6,084 bases of DNA from Candidatus Poribacteria bacterium (GTDB lineage Bacteria > Poribacteria > WGA-4E > WGA-3G). The position numbers were made by a program, and so were the translations under genes. The stretch lies in contig VXZL01000095.1 in NCBI GenBank assembly GCA_009845505.1, positions 1 through 6,084 on the forward strand, written 5' to 3'. Positions 1-6,084 of this stretch are shown here, piece after piece. The notes under the pieces are model-generated. The model made no database searches. It worked only from the letters and a program-made list of their open reading frames with translations, and was not told the DNA's origin. The first letter of the stretch is position 1. Every line of letters begins with the position of its first letter.

Positions 1-68
1 ACCTTGTAGAGTCACAAGTTCGAGTTACGAAGGCGTTGGATGCCAACTTCCAAGTCGAGGAACGCTAA
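1..68 (+). CDS. 3' end of a second metalloprotease, tandem paralog of the gene at 187 (partial)
   Basis: Codons from base 3 to the TAA at 66-68 encode a tail containing ESQVRVTKALDANFQVEER. The gene at 187-2775 ends in ESQVRIAKALDANFQVEKR. Bases 1-68 align without gaps to 2708-2775 with 59 of 68 identical, and the match runs three bases past the stop (AGG in both). Of the 21 visible residues 17 agree, and four of the nine base differences are silent, so the tail looks kept under protein-level constraint. I infer the C-terminus of a full-length secreted zinc metalloprotease lying upstream in the same orientation. A leftover fragment from an incomplete duplication is possible, because only the last 22 codons are visible. 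Confidence 0.8.
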   Translation, partial: LVESQVRVTKALDANFQVEER

Positions 69-116
69 AGGATCCTATATTTCCGATTAGGATTTTTATA
101 AAGTCCATATATCTAC

Positions 117-138
117 TGGCGGGGTTGAAACCCCGCCA
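117..138. repeat. Perfect inverted repeat (10-bp arms, 2-nt centre) between the tandem metalloprotease genes
   Basis: The left arm TGGCGGGGTT (117-126) is the exact reverse complement of the right arm AACCCCGCCA (129-138), with GA between them. As RNA it would fold into a GC-rich stem of about 8 bp closed by a small TGAA-type loop. It lies 48 bp after the stop of the upstream gene and 48 bp before the ATG of the next. No T-run follows either arm (AATCTTCTGATG comes next), so it is not a classical intrinsic terminator. It could be a weak or Rho-assisted terminator, an mRNA 3'-end stabiliser, or one copy of a dispersed REP-like palindrome. The rest of the 69-186 gap holds only the ribosome binding site for the next gene and AT-rich sequence. 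Confidence 0.7.
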
Positions 139-172
139 ATCTTCTGATGTATAACCAAGTGTATCGTTCACT

Positions 173-178
173 AAGGAG
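173..178 (+). promoter_or_regulatory. Ribosome binding site of the metalloprotease
   Basis: AAGGAG lies 8 nt before the ATG at 187, a near-ideal Shine-Dalgarno arrangement. It fixes the start codon, and the signal peptide beginning at that Met agrees. Confidence 0.85.
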
Positions 179-186
179 AAGAAACG

Positions 187-2775
187 ATGCGGCATCTATT
201 GACCTTTTGGATCTGTCTCATCACAATAAGCGGTTACTGTCTTTCAGTATCTGCACAAGAAACAACAGAAAAAAAACAAGAGTTTGCAGATTTCGCAAAA
301 GTGATTGAAGATAGTAAAAACTACGACGGCTTCTTCAAACTATACCAGAAAAAAGAAAAACTCTATTGTGAAATCCAACCCTCACAATTGGATCAGCCTT
401 TTCTATGCATGACCAGTCTTGCACGCGGCTTAGCGAGAGGACGGCTTATCTCAGGAATAATAATGGATGAATGGTTGCTCGTTTGGCGGCGCGTTGGCGA
501 TAACGTGCATCTCGTGCGAAAAAATGTGCGATACCGTGCTGAAAAGGGAACACCGACTGCCCAAGCAGTTGACTATAGTTACAGCGACTCTGTATTATTT
601 TCTCTTAAGATTGAAAGTGTACATCCACAACGAAAGAGTCTATTGGTCGATATTTCTCCGGTTTTTATGTCCGATTTGCCGCCACTGGCACGTCGTATTG
701 CCGCTGATGCCCGCTTTGATAAAACACGCAGCACTTGGGGAACAATCAAGGCGTTCCCAAAGAACGTCGAATTGAGAGTCAAAGCGGTCTATACATCGCA
801 AAGTTACATAGAAACCGTCCCCGACAGTCGTGGCATCCAGTTGACGGTGCATTACAGCCTCGCTGCACTTCCATCCAACAACTATCAACCCCGACCGGCT
901 GACGACAGGCTCGGACACTTCATGACAACGATCAAAGACTATTCGGCTCAAGTTAGCGAGGAACCCTTCGCTCGTTACGTCAATCGCTGGCATCTGGAGA
1001 AAGCCGACAAGGATGCAAAACTTTCACCCCCAAAAGATCCGATCATCTTCTACATTGAAAAAACCGTACCGCACCGCTTCCGTCCTTACATCCGGCAGGG
1101 GATCCTCGAATGGAACAAGGCGTTTGAAAAGGCGGGTTTTGTCGATGCGATTGAAGCACGCATTCAACAGGACTATGAGGACTGGGACCCCGAAGACGCA
1201 CGGTATAACACGATCCGTTGGGTGGTTGACGCAGGATTCGCCACCGGTCCCTCTCGCGTGAATCCACTGACAGGACAGATACTGGATGCCGACATCCTTA
1301 TTACCGATGGTTTTATCAGGTCTTGGCGGCGAGAATATACAACGTTCTTTGATGAGTTAGCGCATGAGCGTGATCATCCGATGGACCCATCTTCACAATT
1401 TCAGTGTCAGATGGGATCTGGGTTGGTGCATCAGATGGGGTTCATGGCAAGTGTCTTGGATGCGCGGGATCTGACTGGCGAAGGCGGTGAACTCCCAGAA
1501 GAGTTTCTCGGAGAGGCACTCAAAGCACTGACGATGCATGAAGTGGGGCATACATTGGGATTGCGCCATAACTTTAAAGCGAGTACAATTTTCTCTCTCG
1601 ACGACTTGAACAAAAAGAATGGAGAAGCCATCCTCGGTTCTGTCATGGAATACGATGCTGTGAACATCGCACCCGAAGGTGAAAAACAAGGGCATTACTA
1701 TACGCCGACAATCGGACCCTGGGACTACTGGGTGATTGAATATGCCTATAAACCCACTAATGCGAGCAAGCCAGAAGATGAATTAGAGGCGTTGCGCAAA
1801 ATCGCTACCCGTGCGCCAACGCCGGAACTGACGTATGCTACAGATAGCGATGCTTATGGGTATCAACATCGAGATATTGACCCATTGGTCAACCGTTGGG
1901 ACCTCGGCAACGATCCACTTGAATTTGCCAAACAACGTCGTGAGATTGTTGTTGGACTCTGGGATAAGATTGCAAACAAAGTTACAAAAGAAGGCGAAGG
2001 CTATCAACGGACCAGGCGGGCTTTCCGTACACTCATTGTTGAACACGGTTATACCATGTACCTCGCAAGTCGTTACATCGGTGGGCAGTACCACCACCGC
2101 GATCATCGCGGCGATGAAAATGGACGGTTGCCCTTCGTGCCGGTCCCCGCAGCGAAACAACGCGAAGCACTCGAATTCCTCAAAGAACACGCCCTCTCGG
2201 ACAAAGCCTTCAATTTCCCGCCGGACTTGCTTAACAGTCTGGCAATCACCCGTTGGAGCGATTGGGGAGCCGCCAGTTGGGATTCCACACGTTTCGATTA
2301 CCCGGTACATGAGATCATTCTGCGCTATCAAAATCGCATTCTGGAACGCTTGCTCTACCCGAACATTCTCGCACGGATTCAAGACACAGAGTTAAAGTTC
2401 CCTAAAGGTGCGGATGCGTTCACACTCCCTGAACTTTTTTCAGGCATTACGGATGCGGTCTGGACTGAATTGGATCGGAATATAGGAGAAAAGCAGTGGT
2501 CGAATACGGATGCGTTCATCTCCAGTTTCCGGCGCGGTTTACAACGCGAACATCTCAAGCGGCTTATCAAACTGGTATTAGATGCCGACAGTGGTACACC
2601 TGAGGACGCAAGATCCCTCGCACGTCGCCATCTCGGGCAAATCAACACTCGCATACAGCGCGTGCTCCAAACCGCGCAAGGCAGACTTGACGATTATAGC
2701 TTGGCACACCTCCAAGAGTCTCAAGTCCGAATTGCGAAGGCGTTAGATGCCAACTTCCAAGTCGAGAAACGCTAA
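187..2775 (+). CDS. Secreted zinc-dependent metalloprotease (Met-zincin; DUF5117/DUF4953 type)
   Basis: An 862-residue predicted exported zinc endopeptidase. Residues 1-23 form a signal peptide: MRH, a hydrophobic core, then SVSA before Gln24. No lipobox is present, so it is probably periplasmic or secreted rather than a lipoprotein. After a charged linker, about 45-280 match the N-terminal DUF5118/DUF5117-like part (DGFFKLYQKKEKLYCEI onward). From about 285 (FYIEKTVPHRFRPYIRQGI) comes the catalytic domain. The zinc site is HEVGHTLGLRH: His451, Glu452 as catalytic base, His455, His461. The Met-turn SVMEYD has Met487. The C-terminal third, to about 860, is helical and typical of the family. 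Length and residues look complete, so an active enzyme is expected; family members are common in Bacteroidetes and environmental bacteria, and their substrates are mostly unknown. A close relative ends just upstream, and a GNAT gene follows after 22 bp, probably on the same transcript. Family assignment is strong; the substrate is unknown. Confidence 0.93.
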   Translation: MRHLLTFWICLITISGYCLSVSAQETTEKKQEFADFAKVIEDSKNYDGFFKLYQKKEKLYCEIQPSQLDQPFLCMTSLARGLARGRLISGIIMDEWLLVWRRVGDNVHLVRKNVRYRAEKGTPTAQAVDYSYSDSVLFSLKIESVHPQRKSLLVDISPVFMSDLPPLARRIAADARFDKTRSTWGTIKAFPKNVELRVKAVYTSQSYIETVPDSRGIQLTVHYSLAALPSNNYQPRPADDRLGHFMTTIKDYSAQVSEEPFARYVNRWHLEKADKDAKLSPPKDPIIFYIEKTVPHRFRPYIRQGILEWNKAFEKAGFVDAIEARIQQDYEDWDPEDARYNTIRWVVDAGFATGPSRVNPLTGQILDADILITDGFIRSWRREYTTFFDELAHERDHPMDPSSQFQCQMGSGLVHQMGFMASVLDARDLTGEGGELPEEFLGEALKALTMHEVGHTLGLRHNFKASTIFSLDDLNKKNGEAILGSVMEYDAVNIAPEGEKQGHYYTPTIGPWDYWVIEYAYKPTNASKPEDELEALRKIATRAPTPELTYATDSDAYGYQHRDIDPLVNRWDLGNDPLEFAKQRREIVVGLWDKIANKVTKEGEGYQRTRRAFRTLIVEHGYTMYLASRYIGGQYHHRDHRGDENGRLPFVPVPAAKQREALEFLKEHALSDKAFNFPPDLLNSLAITRWSDWGAASWDSTRFDYPVHEIILRYQNRILERLLYPNILARIQDTELKFPKGADAFTLPELFSGITDAVWTELDRNIGEKQWSNTDAFISSFRRGLQREHLKRLIKLVLDADSGTPEDARSLARRHLGQINTRIQRVLQTAQGRLDDYSLAHLQESQVRIAKALDANFQVEKR

Positions 2776-2786
2776 AGGTGAGCAAT

Positions 2787-2791
2787 AGGAG
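2787..2791 (+). promoter_or_regulatory. Ribosome binding site of the GNAT gene
   Basis: AGGAG lies 6 nt before the ATG at 2798, inside the 22-bp gap after the metalloprotease stop. It supports this start and independent initiation on a shared transcript. Confidence 0.8.
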
Positions 2792-2797
2792 TGATAC

Positions 2798-3724
2798 ATG
2801 GAAATACGCCAATATACATCCGATCTGCAAACATTGGTGACACAATTTTACAACCACATAACCTCCAACGTTCCGCATTGCTATCCAGTAGCGGAAGAAG
2901 AATTCGCTATCGCGATAAGCCGAGTAACTACCGATAAAGCCGATTTAAAGGGGGATGGACTCGATTCCGAAACCGCCTTTGTGGCAATAGTCAACGGTGT
3001 TATCCAAGCGTTTATTCACGTCGGTATTAGTCCAGCTCGGGAACATAGGAAAGAAAACTTAGGTGTTATTCGGTTCTTGGGTTATGAACGCGGGGCGCGA
3101 GCGGTTGGACAAGCCGTACTTGAAAAGGCGGAAGACTATCTGAAAGCGTTCAACGTTTCCCAAATTTCCGCTTTCCCTCAAGATTGTCGATATCGTTTCT
3201 ATCATTTTGGACACGCCTATCTATCGGATGCGCTTGATCAAGTTCAAGGACTCCTTGGATTCAATGGATACCGTCGTTCTGAAGGTGAGGTTTTTTTGGA
3301 TTGGGAAGACTATTCCGTTACGCCCGTCCCTTCAAGTCTACCAGTAACGCTTTCTATCAACTGGCAGGACGGACGCGGACAGCATCCGAATTGTACCGTG
3401 CTTGCCCACCAAGATAGTGAACAAGTTGGAATCTGTGAGTCTATTTGTGGCGGTGAGTTTTCAAGCCATCCGGATGCCCAAGATTGGTTTCATACGGTTT
3501 GGCTCGGCGTTGAAGACGATTTTCAAGGGCAAGGTTTAGGGCGTTACCTGCTCCAATACGCGCTGCAAGAGATGAAGAAGATCGGATACCGGCATGCAGC
3601 GATTAGTACTGCCTGGGATAACCATCGCGCATTCCTCTTTTACAGCAACTGCGGTTATCGGACTGTGGATTGGACGTATGAATTCATGAAAAACCTCTCG
3701 GAAACGCCGACACACAAGTGGTAG
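2798..3724 (+). CDS. Two-domain GNAT-family N-acetyltransferase
   Basis: A 308-residue predicted cytosolic acetyl-CoA-dependent acyltransferase. The C-terminal half (about 185-300) is a convincing GNAT domain: strand β4 HTVWLGVEDDF, acetyl-CoA pyrophosphate loop Q243-GQGLG-248 with the following helix, a WDNHRAFLFY segment, and Tyr282 in FYSNCGYR at the usual general-acid position. The N-terminal half looks like a second, worn GNAT fold: FVAIVNGVIQAFIHVGI (about 61-77), then RGARAVGQAVLEKAEDYL (about 98-115) where motif A would be, ending in LGFNGYRR (153-160). Its loop lacks the full Q/R-x-x-G-x-G/A pattern, so it probably does not bind acetyl-CoA well. Tandem GNAT proteins such as mycothiol synthase share this layout, but nothing here shows that activity. 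The gene follows the metalloprotease by 22 bp and ends 4 bp from the converging methyltransferase stop. The substrate is unknown. Confidence 0.88.
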   Translation: MEIRQYTSDLQTLVTQFYNHITSNVPHCYPVAEEEFAIAISRVTTDKADLKGDGLDSETAFVAIVNGVIQAFIHVGISPAREHRKENLGVIRFLGYERGARAVGQAVLEKAEDYLKAFNVSQISAFPQDCRYRFYHFGHAYLSDALDQVQGLLGFNGYRRSEGEVFLDWEDYSVTPVPSSLPVTLSINWQDGRGQHPNCTVLAHQDSEQVGICESICGGEFSSHPDAQDWFHTVWLGVEDDFQGQGLGRYLLQYALQEMKKIGYRHAAISTAWDNHRAFLFYSNCGYRTVDWTYEFMKNLSETPTHKW

Positions 3725-3728
3725 TCTA

Positions 3729-4412
3729 TCAGTACGATTTTACTCGCAGCATTTCATTCCCTGTTTTTTGGAAGTGATACGGGACGCGCGCAACCGAGCA
3801 CGTAATCCCATCTTTTTCAAGTTCGTGGATAACGGGTGATAAGAAAGGGGAAGGGTTGCTGTTGACATCAACGATAGGAAAAATTCTCACCTCGGTTCCG
3901 ATGCGAAGTAGTTCTCGCACGGCATCAAGGTGAAACGTCAGATCTCTGTTTGCGGAGTAGAAAAAGAGGAAATGTGCGGAGAGTACGAGGTCAAAGTGTC
4001 GATCGGGAAAGGATAAATTCGGGAGGGATGCGTTGATATATCGTCCCTGTTGCTTGCCACATTCAAAATCTTGGCAAAATTCGTCCATTGCCTGCATCCT
4101 GATTTCCGCTAATTCATCAACAGACGAGAATCTTGTCCAGACAAATTTGTCCTGATTTCGGCGGGCTTGGGCGATGACATCCTCGTAGGTTTCCTGAATC
4201 CGTTGGCGCAATTCCGTCTCTGAATATCGGTAGATTGGGTCTACAGAGATTATCGGTGTGCCACGTTGGTACATCCGAACATTAAATGAAGCGGGACCGT
4301 CGCCTACACCTACGATGTCCAGCGTCAAGTCTTCTTCGGAGAGGTTAAACATATCAAGGTATTCATCAAACGACCTACCCCACGGCACGATGTCTTTGTA
4401 ATGGAAGTTCAC
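3729..4412 (-). CDS. Class I SAM-dependent methyltransferase
   Basis: A 227-residue predicted methyltransferase with a Rossmann-like fold, start set at the GTG at 4412. SAM-binding motif I is IVGVGDGPASFN (about 33-44, Gly35-x-Gly-Asp-Gly). The acidic end of strand β2 is ISVDPIY with Asp58. Motif IV is FDLVLSAHFLFFYS (140-153). The segment WGRSFDEYLDMF before motif I recurs in small stand-alone bacterial methyltransferases. There is no DPPY/NPPY motif, so it is not an N6-adenine or N4-cytosine DNA methylase. The frame stays open up to 4562, but those 50 codons overlap the preceding gene, show no family similarity and include no better-placed start; GTG has GAGG 5 nt upstream. It is last of three tightly spaced minus-strand genes, 7 bp after the PD-(D/E)XK-like gene. 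Substrate unknown. Confidence 0.87.
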   Translation of the reverse strand: MNFHYKDIVPWGRSFDEYLDMFNLSEEDLTLDIVGVGDGPASFNVRMYQRGTPIISVDPIYRYSETELRQRIQETYEDVIAQARRNQDKFVWTRFSSVDELAEIRMQAMDEFCQDFECGKQQGRYINASLPNLSFPDRHFDLVLSAHFLFFYSANRDLTFHLDAVRELLRIGTEVRIFPIVDVNSNPSPFLSPVIHELEKDGITCSVARVPYHFQKTGNEMLRVKSY

Positions 4413-4417
4413 TAATA

Positions 4418-4421
4418 CCTC
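4418..4421 (-). promoter_or_regulatory. Ribosome binding site overlapping the upstream stop codon, sets the GTG start
   Basis: On the minus strand the sequence reads TGAGGTATTAGTG. The TGA (4422-4420) ends the PD-(D/E)XK-like gene, GAGG overlaps it, and GTG follows after 5 nt. The layout suggests termination-reinitiation coupling and selects 4412 as the methyltransferase start. Confidence 0.6.
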
Positions 4422-5025
4422 ATGCCGTTTGATTAACCATGCTCGAGAGGATACCAAGGATTTTGTCGCACCGTTCAATTGGATACACTGCCATGTCAAT
4501 GTAAAGTTTCTGCCCTTCCAATTTGAGGAACAACCATTCTGTCCCAGTAGTAGTAGCCCCATAGATGCAAGGAATATTATTGTCTTTCTGGTGATTAAAG
4601 TGTTGCGCTGCGATCATTTCAGCAACGCATTGCCCGATGCCAAGCGTTGGATCGGCATTCTTTGCCTCAACAAGCACAACGATAGGTGCTTCTAAATAAA
4701 ATTGCTCTGGCGACAGACTTATCAAAAAATCGCAAGTGCCTGTTAATCCCTGTTCGGGGTCAACGCTGAAGTCGATACCAGAAAACAGGCTGATACGACG
4801 ATCGAATTGCTCGCGGAGTTCAACGAGAACATTGGTCACAATAAGTTCCGAGCGCGCCTTTTCTGTTCTTATAGCGACCGCCAGCTGCACCTTTTTCTCC
4901 AATTCCGCAATAAGTGCCTCGCTCGGTGGCGCGGGTTCTATGTCAGAAAAGATGTTTGCGGATTCGACCGTTTCTAACTGGAATTTCTCCCGGACTGTTT
5001 GTAAGGTGAAATTACTATAAGCCAT
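4420..5025 (-). CDS. PD-(D/E)XK nuclease-like protein of unknown function
   Basis: A 201-residue predicted soluble protein. The likely catalytic core reads CDFLIS (Asp99), then VVLVEAKN (Glu120-Ala-Lys122), then GQCVAEM (Gln132), the D...ExK...Q pattern of PD-(D/E)XK enzymes and of the N-terminal nuclease domain of type I restriction HsdR subunits. An upstream helix, TEKARSELIVTNVLVELR (54-71), carries Glu60. Similar stand-alone proteins are, from memory, widespread in cyanobacteria and other environmental bacteria and uncharacterised. No helicase, DNA-binding or methylase domain is attached. I chose the ATG at 5025, 16 nt after the dioxygenase stop. It has only a weak Shine-Dalgarno (CGGA), so translation may depend on coupling. 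A TTG at 5064 would add 13 residues but overlaps the previous gene. Nuclease activity is inferred from the motif; the biological role is unknown. Confidence 0.75.
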   Translation of the reverse strand: MAYSNFTLQTVREKFQLETVESANIFSDIEPAPPSEALIAELEKKVQLAVAIRTEKARSELIVTNVLVELREQFDRRISLFSGIDFSVDPEQGLTGTCDFLISLSPEQFYLEAPIVVLVEAKNADPTLGIGQCVAEMIAAQHFNHQKDNNIPCIYGATTTGTEWLFLKLEGQKLYIDMAVYPIERCDKILGILSSMVNQTA

Positions 5026-5041
5026 GGGATAATGTCCGTCT

Positions 5042-6084
5042 TTAATCGGCTGCCCCGATCTCAACCTCCTGCAAAACTGCTGCTGCCCGTTGTGCCAACT
5101 CAGTTGCAGTATCCCGCTTGAGTGCCCGATTTAAGTGTAAGATAGCGCGTTCGTCTCCACCTTTTGCCAGTTCTAAAGCTTCCTCAAATCCTTTGTTTCC
5201 GTAACTGAAATCTCTTGGGATGACCGTCAAGTCAAGGTCTTTCCAATAATACTGGAACGCATCGGACTTCCAATTCTGATAGACATGTTCCCACGTAAGG
5301 GAGTTGAAAATATTCAGGTGCGGTTCAAGCATGTGCTCAGCGATCGGGTCATCGACAGCCTGATAGCGGTTGTCGAGCGACACGCGAAGTCGGTCTTCGG
5401 TCAAATTTGGCAGTGCCTTGTGGATCGTCAAAGCCGGGAAAATAAGGGTATCGCCAACTTCATAGTTCGTGGAGTGCCATTCACCCGACAATTCGTCCTC
5501 ATTAACGCAGAGACTGCCAGCACCGAGCGAAAAGTGGTGTTCCATGACCTTGTTGATCTTATGTGATCCGGGTAGGACTGCTAAGCCACCTAACTCAATC
5601 GGACAATCTCCGACGGGTGCCCAACAGGTATAGGTCTGGAAATTGCCTTGGAAGTGGACGAAATCTTGATGGATCGGGGTTGTATGTGCCGTGTACTTCG
5701 GGAACCAGAGGCGCGCAATCTTTTGCGGATGCGGTAGCACCTCTCTACCGACAATCTTTTCCACCATATCGACGACTTCGTGCCAGTGACCGGAACGGTG
5801 GAACGCTTCTAATTTATAGACTTCATGGTACACGTCTGTATATTCGGGATCGCCTTCGGTACATTGGGTCGAAATATCAGCGATGCCGTCCATCGGGTCG
5901 GTCCCCGCGACGAGCCAACCGCCCTTCTGCATTGTCGTTAGCATCTCTCGCCGTAACGCCCAGAGTTTGTCGGGATCTTGTAGGCACTTGAAGAAGAGAT
6001 ACCCTTCCTCTGAGATCCGGTGCCGCAACTCTTCTGGATCGTTCATCGCATCGTTGGATATGCGAAGTTCTTTTATTTTTTCCA
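5042..6084 (-). CDS. Phytanoyl-CoA dioxygenase (PhyH) family Fe(II)/2-oxoglutarate oxygenase, start cut by window edge
   Basis: A predicted cytosolic non-haem iron oxygenase that hydroxylates an unknown small molecule using O2 and 2-oxoglutarate. Counting from the Met at 6046, the iron triad is His126-x-Asp128 (TPIHQDFVHFQG) and His209 (FPALTIHKALPN), with Arg219/Arg221 (DRLRVSLDNRY) for the 2-oxoglutarate carboxylate. GGLAVLPGSH (153-162) is the typical PhyH core turn, and EEGYLFFK near the N-terminus is a usual opening. About 285-334 is a helical, Ala-rich tail beyond the fold. The frame is open past 6046 to the last base, adding EKIKELRISNDA; the terminal minus-strand bases TG would complete ATG if the next base is A, giving 347 residues. 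The Met at 6046 has no Shine-Dalgarno, so the longer form is preferred. First visible gene of the three-gene minus-strand cluster. Confidence 0.9.
   Translation of the reverse strand, partial: EKIKELRISNDAMNDPEELRHRISEEGYLFFKCLQDPDKLWALRREMLTTMQKGGWLVAGTDPMDGIADISTQCTEGDPEYTDVYHEVYKLEAFHRSGHWHEVVDMVEKIVGREVLPHPQKIARLWFPKYTAHTTPIHQDFVHFQGNFQTYTCWAPVGDCPIELGGLAVLPGSHKINKVMEHHFSLGAGSLCVNEDELSGEWHSTNYEVGDTLIFPALTIHKALPNLTEDRLRVSLDNRYQAVDDPIAEHMLEPHLNIFNSLTWEHVYQNWKSDAFQYYWKDLDLTVIPRDFSYGNKGFEEALELAKGGDERAILHLNRALKRDTATELAQRAAAVLQEVEIGAAD

Noticed and set aside
125..155. Promoter TTGAAA (125-130) with TATAAC (150-155)
   Set aside because: The spacing is 19 bp and the -35 box lies within the palindrome. 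Such matches are common by chance in AT-rich gaps, and nothing else supports it.
1783..2395. Long open frames on both strands inside the metalloprotease (199 codons minus, 186 codons plus)
   Set aside because: They lie inside a gene with clear family motifs, have no recognisable domains, and their compositions are typical of out-of-frame translation.
3291..3297. T7 run in the GNAT gene (and A8 at 269-276 in the protease) as frameshift sites
   Set aside because: Both reading frames continue intact through the runs into conserved domains, so no shift is needed.
4413..4562. 50-codon N-terminal extension of the methyltransferase frame
   Set aside because: It overlaps the end of the PD-(D/E)XK-like gene in another frame and shows no family similarity. 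The GTG at 4412 has a properly spaced GAGG.
5026..5071. TTG start at 5064 for the PD-(D/E)XK-like protein, preceded by AGGAGG
   Set aside because: The AGGAGG abuts the TTG with no spacing and is part of dioxygenase codons (Gln-Glu-Val). The ATG at 5025 begins the part that resembles homologs.
4420..6084. Restriction-modification system
   Set aside because: The methyltransferase lacks DNA methylase catalytic motifs such as DPPY or NPPY, and no specificity or helicase subunit is present.

Overview
The window is dense bacterial coding sequence of medium GC content. It holds five intact or nearly intact genes and the last codons of a sixth, with one non-coding gap of about 120 bp. The mix is a secreted Met-zincin metalloprotease with a tandem relative, a two-domain GNAT protein, a PhyH-type dioxygenase, a lone PD-(D/E)XK-like protein and a small SAM methyltransferase. 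This is accessory content of the kind seen in uncultured, sponge-associated or marine lineages such as Candidatus Poribacteria, which are rich in phytanoyl-CoA dioxygenase paralogs. That assignment is inferred from gene style only; no rRNA or other marker gene is present.

Plus strand, 1-3724: bases 1-68 are the 3' tail of a gene closely related to the complete metalloprotease that follows. Of these 68 bases, 59 match the end of the downstream gene, and both copies end at an equivalent stop codon. A 10-bp perfect inverted repeat at 117-138 separates the two copies. The complete metalloprotease (187-2775) has a signal peptide, the zinc motif HEVGHTLGLRH and a SVMEYD Met-turn. The two-domain GNAT acetyltransferase (2798-3724) follows after 22 bp with its own ribosome binding site, so the two are probably cotranscribed.

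Minus strand, 6084-3729: three genes are packed head to tail. A PhyH-type Fe(II)/2-oxoglutarate dioxygenase (5042 to the window edge) is followed after 16 bp by a PD-(D/E)XK-like protein (4420-5025), and after 7 bp by a class I SAM-dependent methyltransferase (3729-4412). The spacing suggests one transcript with coupled translation. The dioxygenase reading frame stays open to the last base, and its start codon is probably cut by the window edge by a single base.

The two blocks converge, with only 4 bp between the GNAT stop and the methyltransferase stop and no visible terminator hairpin. The metalloprotease probably acts outside the cytoplasm; the other products look cytosolic. No substrate can be read from the sequence for the dioxygenase, methyltransferase or acetyltransferase. 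I see no convincing new defence or mobile system. The least explained items are the dioxygenase/nuclease-like/methyltransferase cassette and the tandem metalloproteases with the palindrome between them.
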